From CAYVIB01 sp964451365 (lineage in GTDB: Bacteria > Pseudomonadota > Gammaproteobacteria > Pseudomonadales > Cellvibrionaceae): DNA of 64,000 bases. A program made the position numbers and the translations under genes. How positions within the stretch are numbered: position 1 is the first letter of the stretch; the number at the start of each line of letters is the position of its first letter. The notes under the pieces were generated by a model. That model searched no databases. It saw only the letters and a list, made by a program, of their open reading frames with translations, and had not been told where the DNA came from. Location of the stretch: positions 95,104 to 159,103 of the forward strand of contig CAYVIB010000009.1 in NCBI GenBank assembly GCA_964451365.1, given 5' to 3'. Shown one piece after another: positions 8,837 to 18,009 of this stretch.

Positions 8837-9038
8837 AATGGCACTTCCTTAAGCGAAAAATCTTTTTATGTAGGTGCCACCGAACGGTTCGCCTGCCGGA
8901 GCCCCTTCGGAAACACGCCGTAAATCCATCGTGGAGGCTCTACGGGCAACATCCATGTTGCCGAAGGTTTCTGAAGGAGCTCCGGCAGGCGAACTTACCA
9001 CGCAATTTTAAGCAAAACCGGCTTGAGGAAGTGCCATT
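8837..9038. repeat. Large nested inverted-repeat element (REP/MITE-like)
   Basis: Outer arms 8837-8854 and 9021-9038 match as inverted copies in 17 of 18 positions. Inner arms 8887-8914 and 8967-8994 match in 26 of 28. The centre holds another perfect hairpin, 8945-8962 (GGCAACAT/ATGTTGCC). The right half recurs, diverged and in opposite orientation, at 31977-32061. This fills most of the 415-base gap between the AlgP-like gene and the ABC exporter; no ORF in it is credible. It looks like a non-autonomous mobile or REP-type element and could form a long hairpin in RNA. Confidence 0.8.
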
Positions 9039-9061
9039 CTGGCCAGGGGGAACTGACTATC

Positions 9062-10906
9062 ATGACCGAAACAAGCAAGAGTGAAGAAAGCCGTTCCATT
9101 CGCAACACCAGCTCACGTTTGATCCATTTCCATAAAGCGGTGCGGTTTGCCTTTCCACAGCGCTTTGCCATTGCTGTGATTCTGATGTTAACGCTGTCCG
9201 TGGCGGGTTTGAACGCACTGGAACCCCTGATTATGAAATACCTTTTCGACGGCCTGGTAACGGCGGATGCCACCCGGGTGTTAACAATGGGTTTATTTGC
9301 CTTGGGCGCCTTTGCGCTGGGCCGGGAATTGCTCAATGCCGGTGCCAACTGGCTCACCTGGCGCACCCGCATTGGTCTGCATTACGCCCTGCTCGATGCA
9401 ACGATAGGCAAACTGCACCGCATGCCCCTGCATATCCAGCGCAGCGAAGGTGTCGGCGCCATCATGACCCGCCTGGACCGCAGTATTCAGGGCTTGGTAT
9501 CGGCCGTTGCCGAAATACTGTTCAGTGTCATCCCCGCGGTGGTTTTTCTCGCTATTGCCACTGTGGTCATGATCAACCTCAACACCACCCTGGCGCTGGT
9601 GGTGCTGGTTTTCGCCCCGCTGCCCGCATTGATCGCCGCCGTCGCCGCGCCGGAACAAACCGCGCGGGAACGCAAGTTGCTCGATCGCTGGGCCAAAATC
9701 TACAGCCGTTTCAACGAAGTGTTATCGGGCATTATGGTTGTGCGCAGTTTTGCCATGGAAGACGATGAAAAACGCCGCTTCCTGCGGGATGTGCACGCCG
9801 CCAACCAGGTGGTTATTCGCGGTGTCGGTATCGACCAGGGTTATGGCGCCGCCAGCAACGCTGTTGTGGCCCTGTCGCGTATTGCCGCCATCGGGGTCGG
9901 CGGTTGGATGGTCATTAACGGCGCGGTAACCGTGGGCACCGTGATCGCCTTTCTCGGCTATGTGGGCGGTTTGTTCGGACCGGTGCAGGGTCTGAGTGGT
10001 ATCTACCAGACACTCAAGCGCGCGACGGTGAGCCTGGATGAAGTCTTCAATATCCTCAATATGCAGGAACACCTGGGCGATAAACCGGACGCTGTCGATC
10101 CGGACGACGTGCGCGGCGACGTTGAATTTCGCGATATCTCTTTTCGCTACAACCCCAACAGCCGCCGGGTACTGGATCACTTTAATCTGCGCGTGGAAGC
10201 AGGACAGATGGTAGCTATTATTGGCCCCAGCGGCTCCGGCAAATCCACCCTCATGGGCATGTTGATGCGCTTTTACGAGCAGGAGGAAGGCAGCATTCTT
10301 ATCGACGGGCGTGACATCCGCGAATTGAAGCAAAGCGGCTTGCGCCGTCACATTGCCGTGGTACTGCAGGACCCGCTGCTGTTCAACGACACCGTCCGCA
10401 ACAACATCGCCTACGGCAAACCGGACGCCAGGGAGGAGGACATCGAATGGGCGGCCCGAACGGCCAATGCCCATGATTTGATTCAACATCTGCCGCAGGG
10501 TTTCGATACCGTGGTAGGCGAACGCGGCGCCATGTTGTCGGTTGGCGAACGCCAGCGCATTACCATCGCCCGCGCGCTGTTAAAGAACCCGAGCATCCTG
10601 ATACTCGACGAGGCGACATCGGCACTGGACGCCGAATCGGAACTGCTGGTACAGCAGGCGCTCGAGCGCCTGGAAGCCGGCCGCACGACTTTTGTTATCG
10701 CCCACCGGCTGTCGACGGTAATCAATGCCGATAAAATCGTAGTGCTCGGTAATGGCCGCGTCGCCGAGTGCGGCACGCACGCGCAACTGCTGCGGCAGAA
10801 CGGTTACTATGCCAGCCTGGTCCGCCGTCAACACCATGGCCTGATCGATAACGATGACCCGACGCCGACAGTGGACCGGCGCAAAAACAGAAAGGAACCG
10901 GTGTGA
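9062..10906 (+). CDS. ABC exporter, fused membrane and ATPase domains (MsbA/NdvA-like)
   Basis: A 614-residue half-transporter expected to work as a homodimer. A six-helix membrane domain occupies about residues 35-320. The ATPase domain has Walker A GPSGSGKST (388-396), signature LSVGERQR (from 492), Walker B ILILDEATS (512-520) and the switch AHRLS. The general pattern fits lipid, glucan or peptide exporters; no substrate can be assigned. I use the ATG at 9062 rather than 9023, because the longer reading would start inside the inverted-repeat element and an AGGGGGA site lies upstream of 9062. Confidence 0.88.
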   Translation: MTETSKSEESRSIRNTSSRLIHFHKAVRFAFPQRFAIAVILMLTLSVAGLNALEPLIMKYLFDGLVTADATRVLTMGLFALGAFALGRELLNAGANWLTWRTRIGLHYALLDATIGKLHRMPLHIQRSEGVGAIMTRLDRSIQGLVSAVAEILFSVIPAVVFLAIATVVMINLNTTLALVVLVFAPLPALIAAVAAPEQTARERKLLDRWAKIYSRFNEVLSGIMVVRSFAMEDDEKRRFLRDVHAANQVVIRGVGIDQGYGAASNAVVALSRIAAIGVGGWMVINGAVTVGTVIAFLGYVGGLFGPVQGLSGIYQTLKRATVSLDEVFNILNMQEHLGDKPDAVDPDDVRGDVEFRDISFRYNPNSRRVLDHFNLRVEAGQMVAIIGPSGSGKSTLMGMLMRFYEQEEGSILIDGRDIRELKQSGLRRHIAVVLQDPLLFNDTVRNNIAYGKPDAREEDIEWAARTANAHDLIQHLPQGFDTVVGERGAMLSVGERQRITIARALLKNPSILILDEATSALDAESELLVQQALERLEAGRTTFVIAHRLSTVINADKIVVLGNGRVAECGTHAQLLRQNGYYASLVRRQHHGLIDNDDPTPTVDRRKNRKEPV

Positions 10907-11026
10907 TCGTGAATTTTCCGCAAGGGCGTTAATTTATATCAATATATTTCAAGGCAGGAGTGACAAACTGAATTTTATTTAGAATCTATCTCATAATTGC
11001 CAATCCGCTTACGAGAAGGAAAAAAC

Positions 11027-11446
11027 ATGAAAAGCTCTATAAAACCTTTGCTTACGCTGGCAATATTTGTTTCCGCTATTGCCTGTTCGTCCCTGGCTTA
11101 CTCCCAAACCTACAACAGCGACTGGATTCGGCTCGCACCCGGCTTTGAAGAGAAAAAAATCGGCGCGCGGGTGGACTTCGTCGGCGAGGTGGATCAGGAT
11201 GGCCTGGTAAGAGTCGAAGTATCCATCCCCGACAGCCGGGGTAAGGATATCGAAGAAGTGATTATTACCGCGAGGAAGTCAACACCCGACAAAAAAAGGG
11301 AATATCACGTTGATGCCGAAGTGATAAAGGATCTCGAGGCCGGCCGTACCGGAATTATTTTTTACCTCGGCGAAAAAGAGGATTTTCAGATGCGGCTTAA
11401 CTACATCGACTACACACAAAACCCACGTCTGGCGCCCGGGTCCTGA
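11027..11446 (+). CDS. Secreted protein of unknown function
   Basis: A 139-residue protein with a clear Sec signal peptide ending near SSLAYSQ, so it is periplasmic or secreted. The mature part is beta-rich and charged with no family I recognise. The ATG at 11027 has AGAAGGA upstream. Its stop overlaps the start of endonuclease V by one base (TGATG), so the two are probably co-translated, although no functional link is obvious. Confidence 0.7.
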   Translation: MKSSIKPLLTLAIFVSAIACSSLAYSQTYNSDWIRLAPGFEEKKIGARVDFVGEVDQDGLVRVEVSIPDSRGKDIEEVIITARKSTPDKKREYHVDAEVIKDLEAGRTGIIFYLGEKEDFQMRLNYIDYTQNPRLAPGS

Positions 11447-12126
11447 TGAGTTCAGATATCAGTTCTATTCAATGGAACGGTTCCACCACGCAGGCCCGCC
11501 TGCTGCAGGAAAAACTTCGTTCCAGAATCAACCTGTCGCCCCTGAAAAAGAAGTGCCGGCTTATCGGCGGTTCCGATATTTCGTTTAACAAAAAAGAGCA
11601 AATCGTTTACGCCGCAATAGTGGTATTGAGCCTGGACGACTGCAGCGTGGTGGAAGAAGCGGGCGAAATCGACCGGATTTCCTTTCCTTACATTCCCGGC
11701 TTTCTGTCGTTCCGGGAAGTGCCGCCACTGCTGAAAGTGTGGAGCAAACTCAGGAACAAGCCGGACGTCCTGATGCTCGACGGCCACGGCATCATGCATC
11801 CGCGCTGCATGGGTGTCGCCACCCATTTCGGGCTGGAAGCCGGCATTCCCACGCTCGGTTGCGCCAAAAAACGGCTGGTGGGCGAATATCACGAGCCAGC
11901 CCCGGAAAAAGACAGCATTTCCCCTTTGTGCTACCAGGGAGAATTGCGGGGTTATGTTTACCGAAGCCGCGCATTCGTCAAGCCGGTTTTTGTCTCGCCG
12001 GGCACGGGTATGAGTATCGACAATGCACTCGATTTTGCCCGGCGCACCAGCGGCAGATATCGCCTGCCCGAGCCCACCCGCCTGGCACACCAGTTGGCGA
12101 ATCGGTTGCGAATGCAGCACGGTTAG
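11446..12126 (+). CDS. nfi: Endonuclease V (deoxyinosine 3'-endonuclease)
   Basis: A 226-residue repair nuclease that nicks DNA 3' of deoxyinosine. Signatures are the metal Asp in GGSDISF (D44), the wedge motif FPYIPGFLSFRE, DGHGIMHPR, and the lysine-containing GCAKKRLVGEY. Length is normal. It starts on the stop of the preceding secreted-protein gene. Confidence 0.94.
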   Translation: MSSDISSIQWNGSTTQARLLQEKLRSRINLSPLKKKCRLIGGSDISFNKKEQIVYAAIVVLSLDDCSVVEEAGEIDRISFPYIPGFLSFREVPPLLKVWSKLRNKPDVLMLDGHGIMHPRCMGVATHFGLEAGIPTLGCAKKRLVGEYHEPAPEKDSISPLCYQGELRGYVYRSRAFVKPVFVSPGTGMSIDNALDFARRTSGRYRLPEPTRLAHQLANRLRMQHG

Positions 12127-12247
12127 GCTGGCTCATATCCCAAAGCGGCACACTGCTTGAATGATTAAGTCAATTAATGCGGCCCCCGGCCAAATGTTTA
12201 GATAGCCGCATGGGTTTGCATCAGTGACAGACGATGGAGGGCCGTTT

Positions 12248-13192
12248 ATGGTTGACCTCAGAACCAATTACCTAAACCTGTTGTTGAAAAACCCGATCAT
12301 TCCCTCTGCTTCCCCGCTCAGCCAGAACCTGGACACGGCGAAGCGCCTGGAGGACGCAGGTGCTCCAGCGCTGGTGACACACTCCCTGTTCGAGGAAAAA
12401 TTCCAGGGTCTCGGCACCGCCAAAAAAGGGCTTCCCGAGGAAGGCAGCCGGTACGAGGACGAGTACCTGGAGTGCTTCTCCAAATTGAATTCGCACCTGG
12501 ACATTCCCTTGATCGCCAGTATCAACGGCACCTCGGCCGGCCGCTGGCTCGAGTACGGCAAGGCGCTGGAGGAAGCGGGGGCGAAGGCTATCGAACTGAA
12601 TGTGTACTATCTGGCGGCGGATGGTGAAGCAAGCTGCCAGCATGTGGAGGATCACTACGTGGATGTACTGATGAAATTGCGCAGGCACGTTGTCATCCCC
12701 ATCTCCATGAAAGTGTCCTCCCAGTTCAGCAGTTTCCTCAATTTTGCCCGCCGGCTGGACAACGCCGGCATTCAGGGCCTGACCATGTTCAACCGGTTCT
12801 ATCAACCGGATATTGACCTGGAGTCTCTGGAAGTAAAGCCGAAGCTGGAATATTCCACCTCCTCGGATTCGCTGGTGCCCATACGCTGGACCGCCATTCT
12901 GTCCGGCAGGATAAGCTGCGCCTTGGGCGTCAGCGGCGGTATTCATACCAGTGAAGACGTACTTAAGGCCATACTGGCCGGCGCGGATATTACCTATATG
13001 TGCAGCGCGCTGCTTCGCGACGGGCCGGAACTCCTGGCAAAAGTCATTCAGGAAGTCGGCCAATGGCTGGAACGGCATGATTATCGTTCCATTCAACAGA
13101 TACGTGGCAGCGCCAGCCACCGGTTTACGGTAAACCCGACTTCGTATGAGAGAATGAACTACATCCACGTGCTGGAAAGTTACGGTCGCTAG
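12248..13192 (+). CDS. Dihydroorotate dehydrogenase-like FMN protein
   Basis: A 314-residue TIM-barrel protein of the class 1 DHODH-like group. It has the N-terminal NPIIPSASPLS, the INGTSAGRW strand, an IELNVYY strand, ISMKVSS, and the phosphate-binding VSGGIHTSEDVLKA. Proteins of this type usually sit beside pyruvate:ferredoxin oxidoreductase (nifJ) rather than in pyrimidine operons; no nifJ is present here. Whether it oxidises dihydroorotate is unknown. The ATG at 12248 has GGAGG 7 bases upstream, so the ORF's earlier start is rejected. Confidence 0.85.
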   Translation: MVDLRTNYLNLLLKNPIIPSASPLSQNLDTAKRLEDAGAPALVTHSLFEEKFQGLGTAKKGLPEEGSRYEDEYLECFSKLNSHLDIPLIASINGTSAGRWLEYGKALEEAGAKAIELNVYYLAADGEASCQHVEDHYVDVLMKLRRHVVIPISMKVSSQFSSFLNFARRLDNAGIQGLTMFNRFYQPDIDLESLEVKPKLEYSTSSDSLVPIRWTAILSGRISCALGVSGGIHTSEDVLKAILAGADITYMCSALLRDGPELLAKVIQEVGQWLERHDYRSIQQIRGSASHRFTVNPTSYERMNYIHVLESYGR

Positions 13193-13317
13193 AGAAAATC
13201 CCGGTTAATGAAATTCTGGCGCGACAATTTATTTTTGCCTATATTTCTCCTGCGACACAGGATGCACCTTTCAACAGGCAAAACAGAAATGCCTTGGTAA
13301 TTTAAAAAGGAGAACAA

Positions 13318-14208
13318 GTGTCATTTCACTTCAAGCACAACGAACGGTTGGCCGACGGGGCGAGGCGGATCATCGGTAAACAGATCGACACCGCCCTGCA
13401 ACTATTGGGAAACGAAGCTCTTGACCGAAAAGAGGTGGTGCACGAGACAAGGAAGGTATTAAAGCGAATTCGCGCCACCCTCCACCTGGTGGATTTTGAC
13501 CGCCCTGAAACCTTCGAGAAAGAAAACCGCCGCTACCGGAACATCGGAAGACTGCTGACCCGGCAACGGGATGCGGATATCCTGCCGGATACTTTTGATA
13601 AACTGATACGCGATTATACAAAGCACCTGGAGGGGCTGACCCTGAACAACGAGCGCGCCTTTACCGCCACCCACGCACGGGATCTATTGGCCCGGGACGA
13701 TTTCAGCCGCCTTAAAAGCCGCATTGTACGTGAGCTGGAAGATGCGAGGGAGGCAGTCCCGCACTGGGGGTTCAAAAAAGCGGACCTGGCGGCGGTGACC
13801 ACCATCGTTCCTTCCTTGGTGGAAACAAGCTACAGCCGGGCAAAGGATAATTTCTTAACCGTCTGCCAAAATCCCACGCAGGACAAGATGCACAACTGGC
13901 GCAAGCGGGTAAAAGACCTGCTGTACCAAAGCGAGCTTTTAAGTAAAACCGACCTGAAATTCTCCCCCGCCTACCGCGAAGCGCTCGACAAACTGGCGGA
14001 ACGATTGGGCGCGCACCATGACCTGACGGTACTTTATGATGTGGTGTCGGAACACGGCGTCCGCGCCGGTGAAAACCTGGCGGTGGAGGGTTTGGTGGAA
14101 CTGATCGTGATGGAACAGTCGAGACTGGAAACCAAGGCCATTAAAATTGGCAGCGAAGTTTTCCATGACAACCCGCCGGATTTTATAAAACACCTTGGCT
14201 GGAATTAA
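13318..14208 (+). CDS. CHAD domain protein
   Basis: A 296-residue all-helical CHAD protein with conserved histidines and basic residues (VHETRKVLKRIRATL near residue 42, then MHNWRKRVKDLLYQ and LGAHHDL in the second half). CHAD domains bind inorganic polyphosphate. The start is GTG with AAGGAGAA upstream. It stands alone; no ppk or ppx lies nearby. Confidence 0.88.
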   Translation: MSFHFKHNERLADGARRIIGKQIDTALQLLGNEALDRKEVVHETRKVLKRIRATLHLVDFDRPETFEKENRRYRNIGRLLTRQRDADILPDTFDKLIRDYTKHLEGLTLNNERAFTATHARDLLARDDFSRLKSRIVRELEDAREAVPHWGFKKADLAAVTTIVPSLVETSYSRAKDNFLTVCQNPTQDKMHNWRKRVKDLLYQSELLSKTDLKFSPAYREALDKLAERLGAHHDLTVLYDVVSEHGVRAGENLAVEGLVELIVMEQSRLETKAIKIGSEVFHDNPPDFIKHLGWN

Positions 14209-14245
14209 AAAGTTTTTTTCAAGCGACAATTTTTCCGCCTGCCGC

Positions 14246-14254
14246 TGTGGATAA
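14246..14254 (-). promoter_or_regulatory. DnaA box
   Basis: TGTGGATAA, the perfect complement of the consensus TTATCCACA, lies in the nrdA leader. DnaA controls nrdAB in E. coli through paired boxes upstream of the promoter. Confidence 0.65.
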
Positions 14255-14545
14255 CTTTATCAACAAAAATTAATACTTTTTTATTAAAAATTTCAGGTGC
14301 GATACGCTCCTCTCAAGCGGAGCAGGGAATGCCGGCATACTTCGCACGCCACCCCCTTTTCTTTTTCCGGCCAGTCCTTCCCGAAAGCCACCGTTTCAGG
14401 CTGGTCTCTGAATTTACGCTATATCGATCGGCCAGATTAATTGGAAATTATTATAAATTAATGTCAAAAGTATGAATTTCCCTTACCCCGGGCGCTGGCC
14501 CCGCTTCGCGATTAGTGATTACTGACCAACTTTTTTACACACATT

Positions 14546-14554
14546 TTATCCACA
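14546..14554 (+). promoter_or_regulatory. DnaA box
   Basis: Perfect TTATCCACA, 300 bases from the first box and 373 bases before the nrdA start. Confidence 0.65.
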
Positions 14555-14595
14555 AAAAACCACCATAAATTCGTTCTTGCATTTAAAGCCAAACC

Positions 14596-14640
14596 GCACT
14601 ATCTTGTATCCAACTTTTCAAAAAACCCCACATATGGTGT
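14596..14640 (+). promoter_or_regulatory. Candidate tandem NrdR boxes
   Basis: The second box, 14625-14640, matches the NrdR consensus (acaCwAtATaTwGtgt) at 12 of 16 positions. The first, 14596-14611, matches at only 9. Their starts are 29 bases apart, slightly less than the usual three helical turns. Suggestive only. Confidence 0.35.
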
Positions 14641-14926
14641 TTTTCCAGGTTTTTTGCTTTTGATCCTAACCAACCTCATGTTTGCGCAAATAAAGGAGTG
14701 GTGCAAAAAGTGGTCATGCAAAAACGCAGTATGCCATTCAAAAAAATAACAACAACTAAGCGTTTAAATCAGTTGTCCGCCAGGCGGCGCCTTGACAAGG
14801 CCACAGACGGTATCAATTACCGCTTGCCGGCAACCTTGAACATGTTTCCGGGGGCCATCCCCCACATCACACAATATTTGTTTTTAACCCGTTAACAGCG
14901 ACAGCCGTTCAGACAGGCCGATATCT

Positions 14927-17839
14927 ATGCAGACAACAGAAATGGAACCAACCGGGACTTCCAGTACTTCACCGTCAACCGCGGAAAGCAAGTCGAAAAC
15001 CTCCGTCAGCGCCACGGCGCCGGGACAGCTTCGGGTCATCAAGCGCAATGGCACCGTCGTGCCCTATACCGACGATAAAATTGCCGTTGCCGTGACCAAG
15101 GCGTTTCTGGCCATTGAGGGTGGCAATGCCGCCGCCTCCAGCCGGGTGCATGAGACTGTCGCCAACATGACGGCGCAGATTACCGCCACCTTCAAGCGCC
15201 GTATGCCGTCCGGCGGCACGATCCACATCGAGGAAATCCAGGATCAGGTGGAATTGACCCTGATGCGTTCGGGTGAACACAAGGTGGCGCGGGGCTACGT
15301 GCTGTACCGCGCGGAACGCGCGAAGCTGCGCGAAGCCAAGCGGCAGGCTCAGGCAGTCAACGTGGATTTTCCCTCCATCAACGTTACCGATATCAATGGC
15401 CAGACCCAGCCGCTGGATATCGAGCGGATCAAAACCATCGTCAGCGAGGCCTGCGCCGGCCTGAAAGACGTGGAGGCGGAAGCCATTCTGAAGGAAGCCA
15501 TGCGCAACCTGTACGATGGCGTGTCCATCCAGGACGTCAACACCTCGCTGGTGATTTCCGCCCGCACCCTGGTGGAAAAGGAACCCAATTACACTTACGC
15601 CACCTCCCGCTTGTTGCTGGACAAGCTGCGCGCCGAAGCGCTGAACTTCCTGGGCGTCGCCGAATCGGCCACCCAGACGGAGATGGAGCGCTACTATCCC
15701 GCGGCACTGGAAGCCTATATCAACAAAGGGGTTGAACTGGAACTGGTATCGCCCGAACTGCTGGCTTTCGACCTGAAGCAGCTGGGCGAAGCCCTGATCG
15801 CCGAGCGCGACCTTCAGTTCACCTACCTCGGCCTGCAAACTCTTTACGACCGCTACTTCCTGCATAGCGACGGCACCCGCTTTGAATTGCCGCAGGTATT
15901 CTTTATGCGCGTTGCAATGGGGCTGGCCGTGCACGAAGACCAGAAAAACGAGCGCGCGATTGAGTTCTACCGCCTGCTGTCGTCATTCGACTACATGAGC
16001 TCCACCCCCACCCTGTTCAACGCCGGCACGCTGCGCCCGCAGTTGTCCTCCTGCTATCTGACCACGGTGCCGGATGACCTGCATGGCATCTACGGCGCCA
16101 TCCAGGACAACGCCATGTTGTCGAAGTGGGCCGGTGGCCTGGGCAACGACTGGACGCCGGTGCGTGCGCTGGGCGCCTACATCAAGGGCACCAACGGCAA
16201 ATCCCAGGGCGTGGTTCCGTTTCTGAAAGTCGCCAACGACACCGCCGTGGCTGTCAACCAGGGCGGCAAGCGCAAGGGCGCGGTGTGCGCCTATCTGGAA
16301 ACCTGGCACCTCGATATCGAGGAATTCCTCGAACTGCGCAAGAACACTGGTGACGACCGCCGCCGCACCCATGACATGAACACCGCCAACTGGGTACCCG
16401 ACCTGTTTATGAAGCGGGTATTCGAGGACAAGGAGTGGACCCTGTTCAGCCCCAACTCCGTGCCCGACCTGCACGATCTCTATGGCAAAGCCTTCGAAGC
16501 CCGCTACGAGGAGTACGAGCGCAAGGCTGCCGCCGGCGAAATCAAACCCAGCAAAAAAGTGCGCGCGGTGGACCTGTGGCGCAAGATGCTCGGCATGCTG
16601 TTCGAGACCGGCCACCCGTGGATCACCTTCAAGGACGCCTGCAACCTGCGCAGCCCGCAACAACATGTTGGTGTGGTTCACTCCTCCAACCTGTGCACCG
16701 AGATCACGCTGAACACCAAGGCCAACGAAGAAATCGCCGTGTGCAACCTGGGTTCCGTCAATCTGGCGCAACACATTGTCGACGGCAAACTGGACCAGCA
16801 AAAACTCAAGCAAACAGTGGAAACCGCCGTGCGTATGCTGGATAACGTTATCGACATCAACTACTACTCGGTGCCGGCGGCGCGCACCTCCAACATGCGC
16901 CACCGTCCGGTGGGCCTGGGCCTGATGGGCTTCCAGGACGCGCTGTACAAAATGCGCCTGCCCTACAGCAGTGACGAGGCGGTTGAATTCGCCGACCGCT
17001 CGATGGAAGCCATCAGCTACTTTGCCATCGAAGCCTCCAGCAACCTGGCGGCGGAACGCGGCAATTACTCCAGCTTCGAGGGCTCCCTGTGGAGCAAGGG
17101 CATTATGCCCATTGACTCCATCAACCTGCTGGAGCAGAACCGGGGCGAGCAGTTTATCGAGGTGGACAAGTCCATCACCTTCGACTGGAACAAGCTGCGT
17201 GACAAGATCAAGGCCCAGGGCATGCGCAACTCCAACGTCATGGCGATTGCGCCCACGGCCACCATCGCGAATATCACCGGCGTGTCCCAATCAATCGAGC
17301 CGACGTACCAGAACCTGTACGTCAAGTCGAACCTGTCCGGCGAATTTACGGTGGTGAACCCCTACCTGGTACACGACCTCAAGGATCGCGGCCTGTGGGA
17401 CAGCGTGATGGTCAACGACCTCAAATACTACGAGGGCTCTCTGCTGAAAATTGATCGCATACCGGAGGACATCAAGGCCATGTACTCCACTGCGTTTGAA
17501 ATTGAGCCGCGCTGGATCGTGGATGCCGCCAGCCGCCGGCAGAAATGGATCGACCAGGCCCAGAGCCTGAACCTGTATATCGCCGGTGCCAACGGTAAAA
17601 AGCTGGATATCACCTATCGCATGGCGTGGTATCGCGGTCTGAAAACCACCTATTACCTGCGCGCGCTGGCAGCGACAACAACAGAAAAATCCACTATCGA
17701 TAAGGGCACGCTCAATGCGGTTTCCGCCGCCGCGGGGGGGAGTGTAAAAAATGGTGCCGCCAGTAACGGCACCGGGGCACCGGCGGAAGTGCCCAAAGCC
17801 TGTTCGCTCGACGACCCGGATTGCGAGGCATGCCAGTAA
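14927..17839 (+). CDS. nrdA: Ribonucleotide reductase class Ia, alpha subunit
   Basis: A 970-residue catalytic subunit that reduces ribonucleoside diphosphates. Active-site residues are present: Cys376 in SSCYL, Asn588-Cys590-Glu592 in NLCTE, Cys606 in CNLGS, and the C-terminal swinging pair Cys966/Cys969 (CEAC). Two ATP-cone-like regulatory modules lie at the N-terminus, about residues 35-135 and 148-245; the second is more diverged. Twin cones are known from pseudomonad-type NrdA, where one keeps allosteric activity. A Ser/Thr-rich leader of about 33 residues precedes the first cone. nrdB follows after a 170-base gap that holds a hairpin. Confidence 0.96.
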   Translation: MQTTEMEPTGTSSTSPSTAESKSKTSVSATAPGQLRVIKRNGTVVPYTDDKIAVAVTKAFLAIEGGNAAASSRVHETVANMTAQITATFKRRMPSGGTIHIEEIQDQVELTLMRSGEHKVARGYVLYRAERAKLREAKRQAQAVNVDFPSINVTDINGQTQPLDIERIKTIVSEACAGLKDVEAEAILKEAMRNLYDGVSIQDVNTSLVISARTLVEKEPNYTYATSRLLLDKLRAEALNFLGVAESATQTEMERYYPAALEAYINKGVELELVSPELLAFDLKQLGEALIAERDLQFTYLGLQTLYDRYFLHSDGTRFELPQVFFMRVAMGLAVHEDQKNERAIEFYRLLSSFDYMSSTPTLFNAGTLRPQLSSCYLTTVPDDLHGIYGAIQDNAMLSKWAGGLGNDWTPVRALGAYIKGTNGKSQGVVPFLKVANDTAVAVNQGGKRKGAVCAYLETWHLDIEEFLELRKNTGDDRRRTHDMNTANWVPDLFMKRVFEDKEWTLFSPNSVPDLHDLYGKAFEARYEEYERKAAAGEIKPSKKVRAVDLWRKMLGMLFETGHPWITFKDACNLRSPQQHVGVVHSSNLCTEITLNTKANEEIAVCNLGSVNLAQHIVDGKLDQQKLKQTVETAVRMLDNVIDINYYSVPAARTSNMRHRPVGLGLMGFQDALYKMRLPYSSDEAVEFADRSMEAISYFAIEASSNLAAERGNYSSFEGSLWSKGIMPIDSINLLEQNRGEQFIEVDKSITFDWNKLRDKIKAQGMRNSNVMAIAPTATIANITGVSQSIEPTYQNLYVKSNLSGEFTVVNPYLVHDLKDRGLWDSVMVNDLKYYEGSLLKIDRIPEDIKAMYSTAFEIEPRWIVDAASRRQKWIDQAQSLNLYIAGANGKKLDITYRMAWYRGLKTTYYLRALAATTTEKSTIDKGTLNAVSAAAGGSVKNGAASNGTGAPAEVPKACSLDDPDCEACQ

Positions 17840-17877
17840 GCCGGGCAGCGGCAGGATGAGTTAAGAAGGGGGAGAGC

Positions 17878-17918
17878 GTCTGTCAGGCGGGGGCTTCGGC
17901 CCCTGCCGCAGACCTTTT
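17878..17918 (+). terminator. Strong hairpin between nrdA and nrdB
   Basis: GTCTG...GGGGC-TTCG-GCCCC...CAGAC followed by CTTTTT. A stable TTCG-capped stem with a T-run, 38 bases after the nrdA stop. It should end or reduce transcription before nrdB. Confidence 0.75.
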
Positions 17919-18009
17919 TAAAACGGAATTTTTAATCGAAGTATTCTTAATTCGAATTTTTTATTCGAATACCAATGTTTAACCCAAGACCATTTGGAAA
18001 GAAATTATT

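Larger units (their letters stand above)
14209..14926. other. Long regulatory leader of nrdA
   Basis: A 718-base gap without a credible gene. It contains two perfect DnaA boxes, candidate NrdR boxes (listed separately), and a GCTCC/GGAGC hairpin at about 14306-14322. The in-frame piece 14698-14895 lacks a ribosome site and has unconvincing protein composition. Confidence 0.6.

Noticed and set aside
9023..9061. Longer N-terminus of the ABC exporter
   Set aside because: It begins inside the right arm of the inverted-repeat element; ATG 9062 fits the ribosome site better.
14698..14895. A 65-codon ORF in the nrdA leader
   Set aside because: No ribosome site, and the predicted protein is basic and low in complexity without domain pattern.
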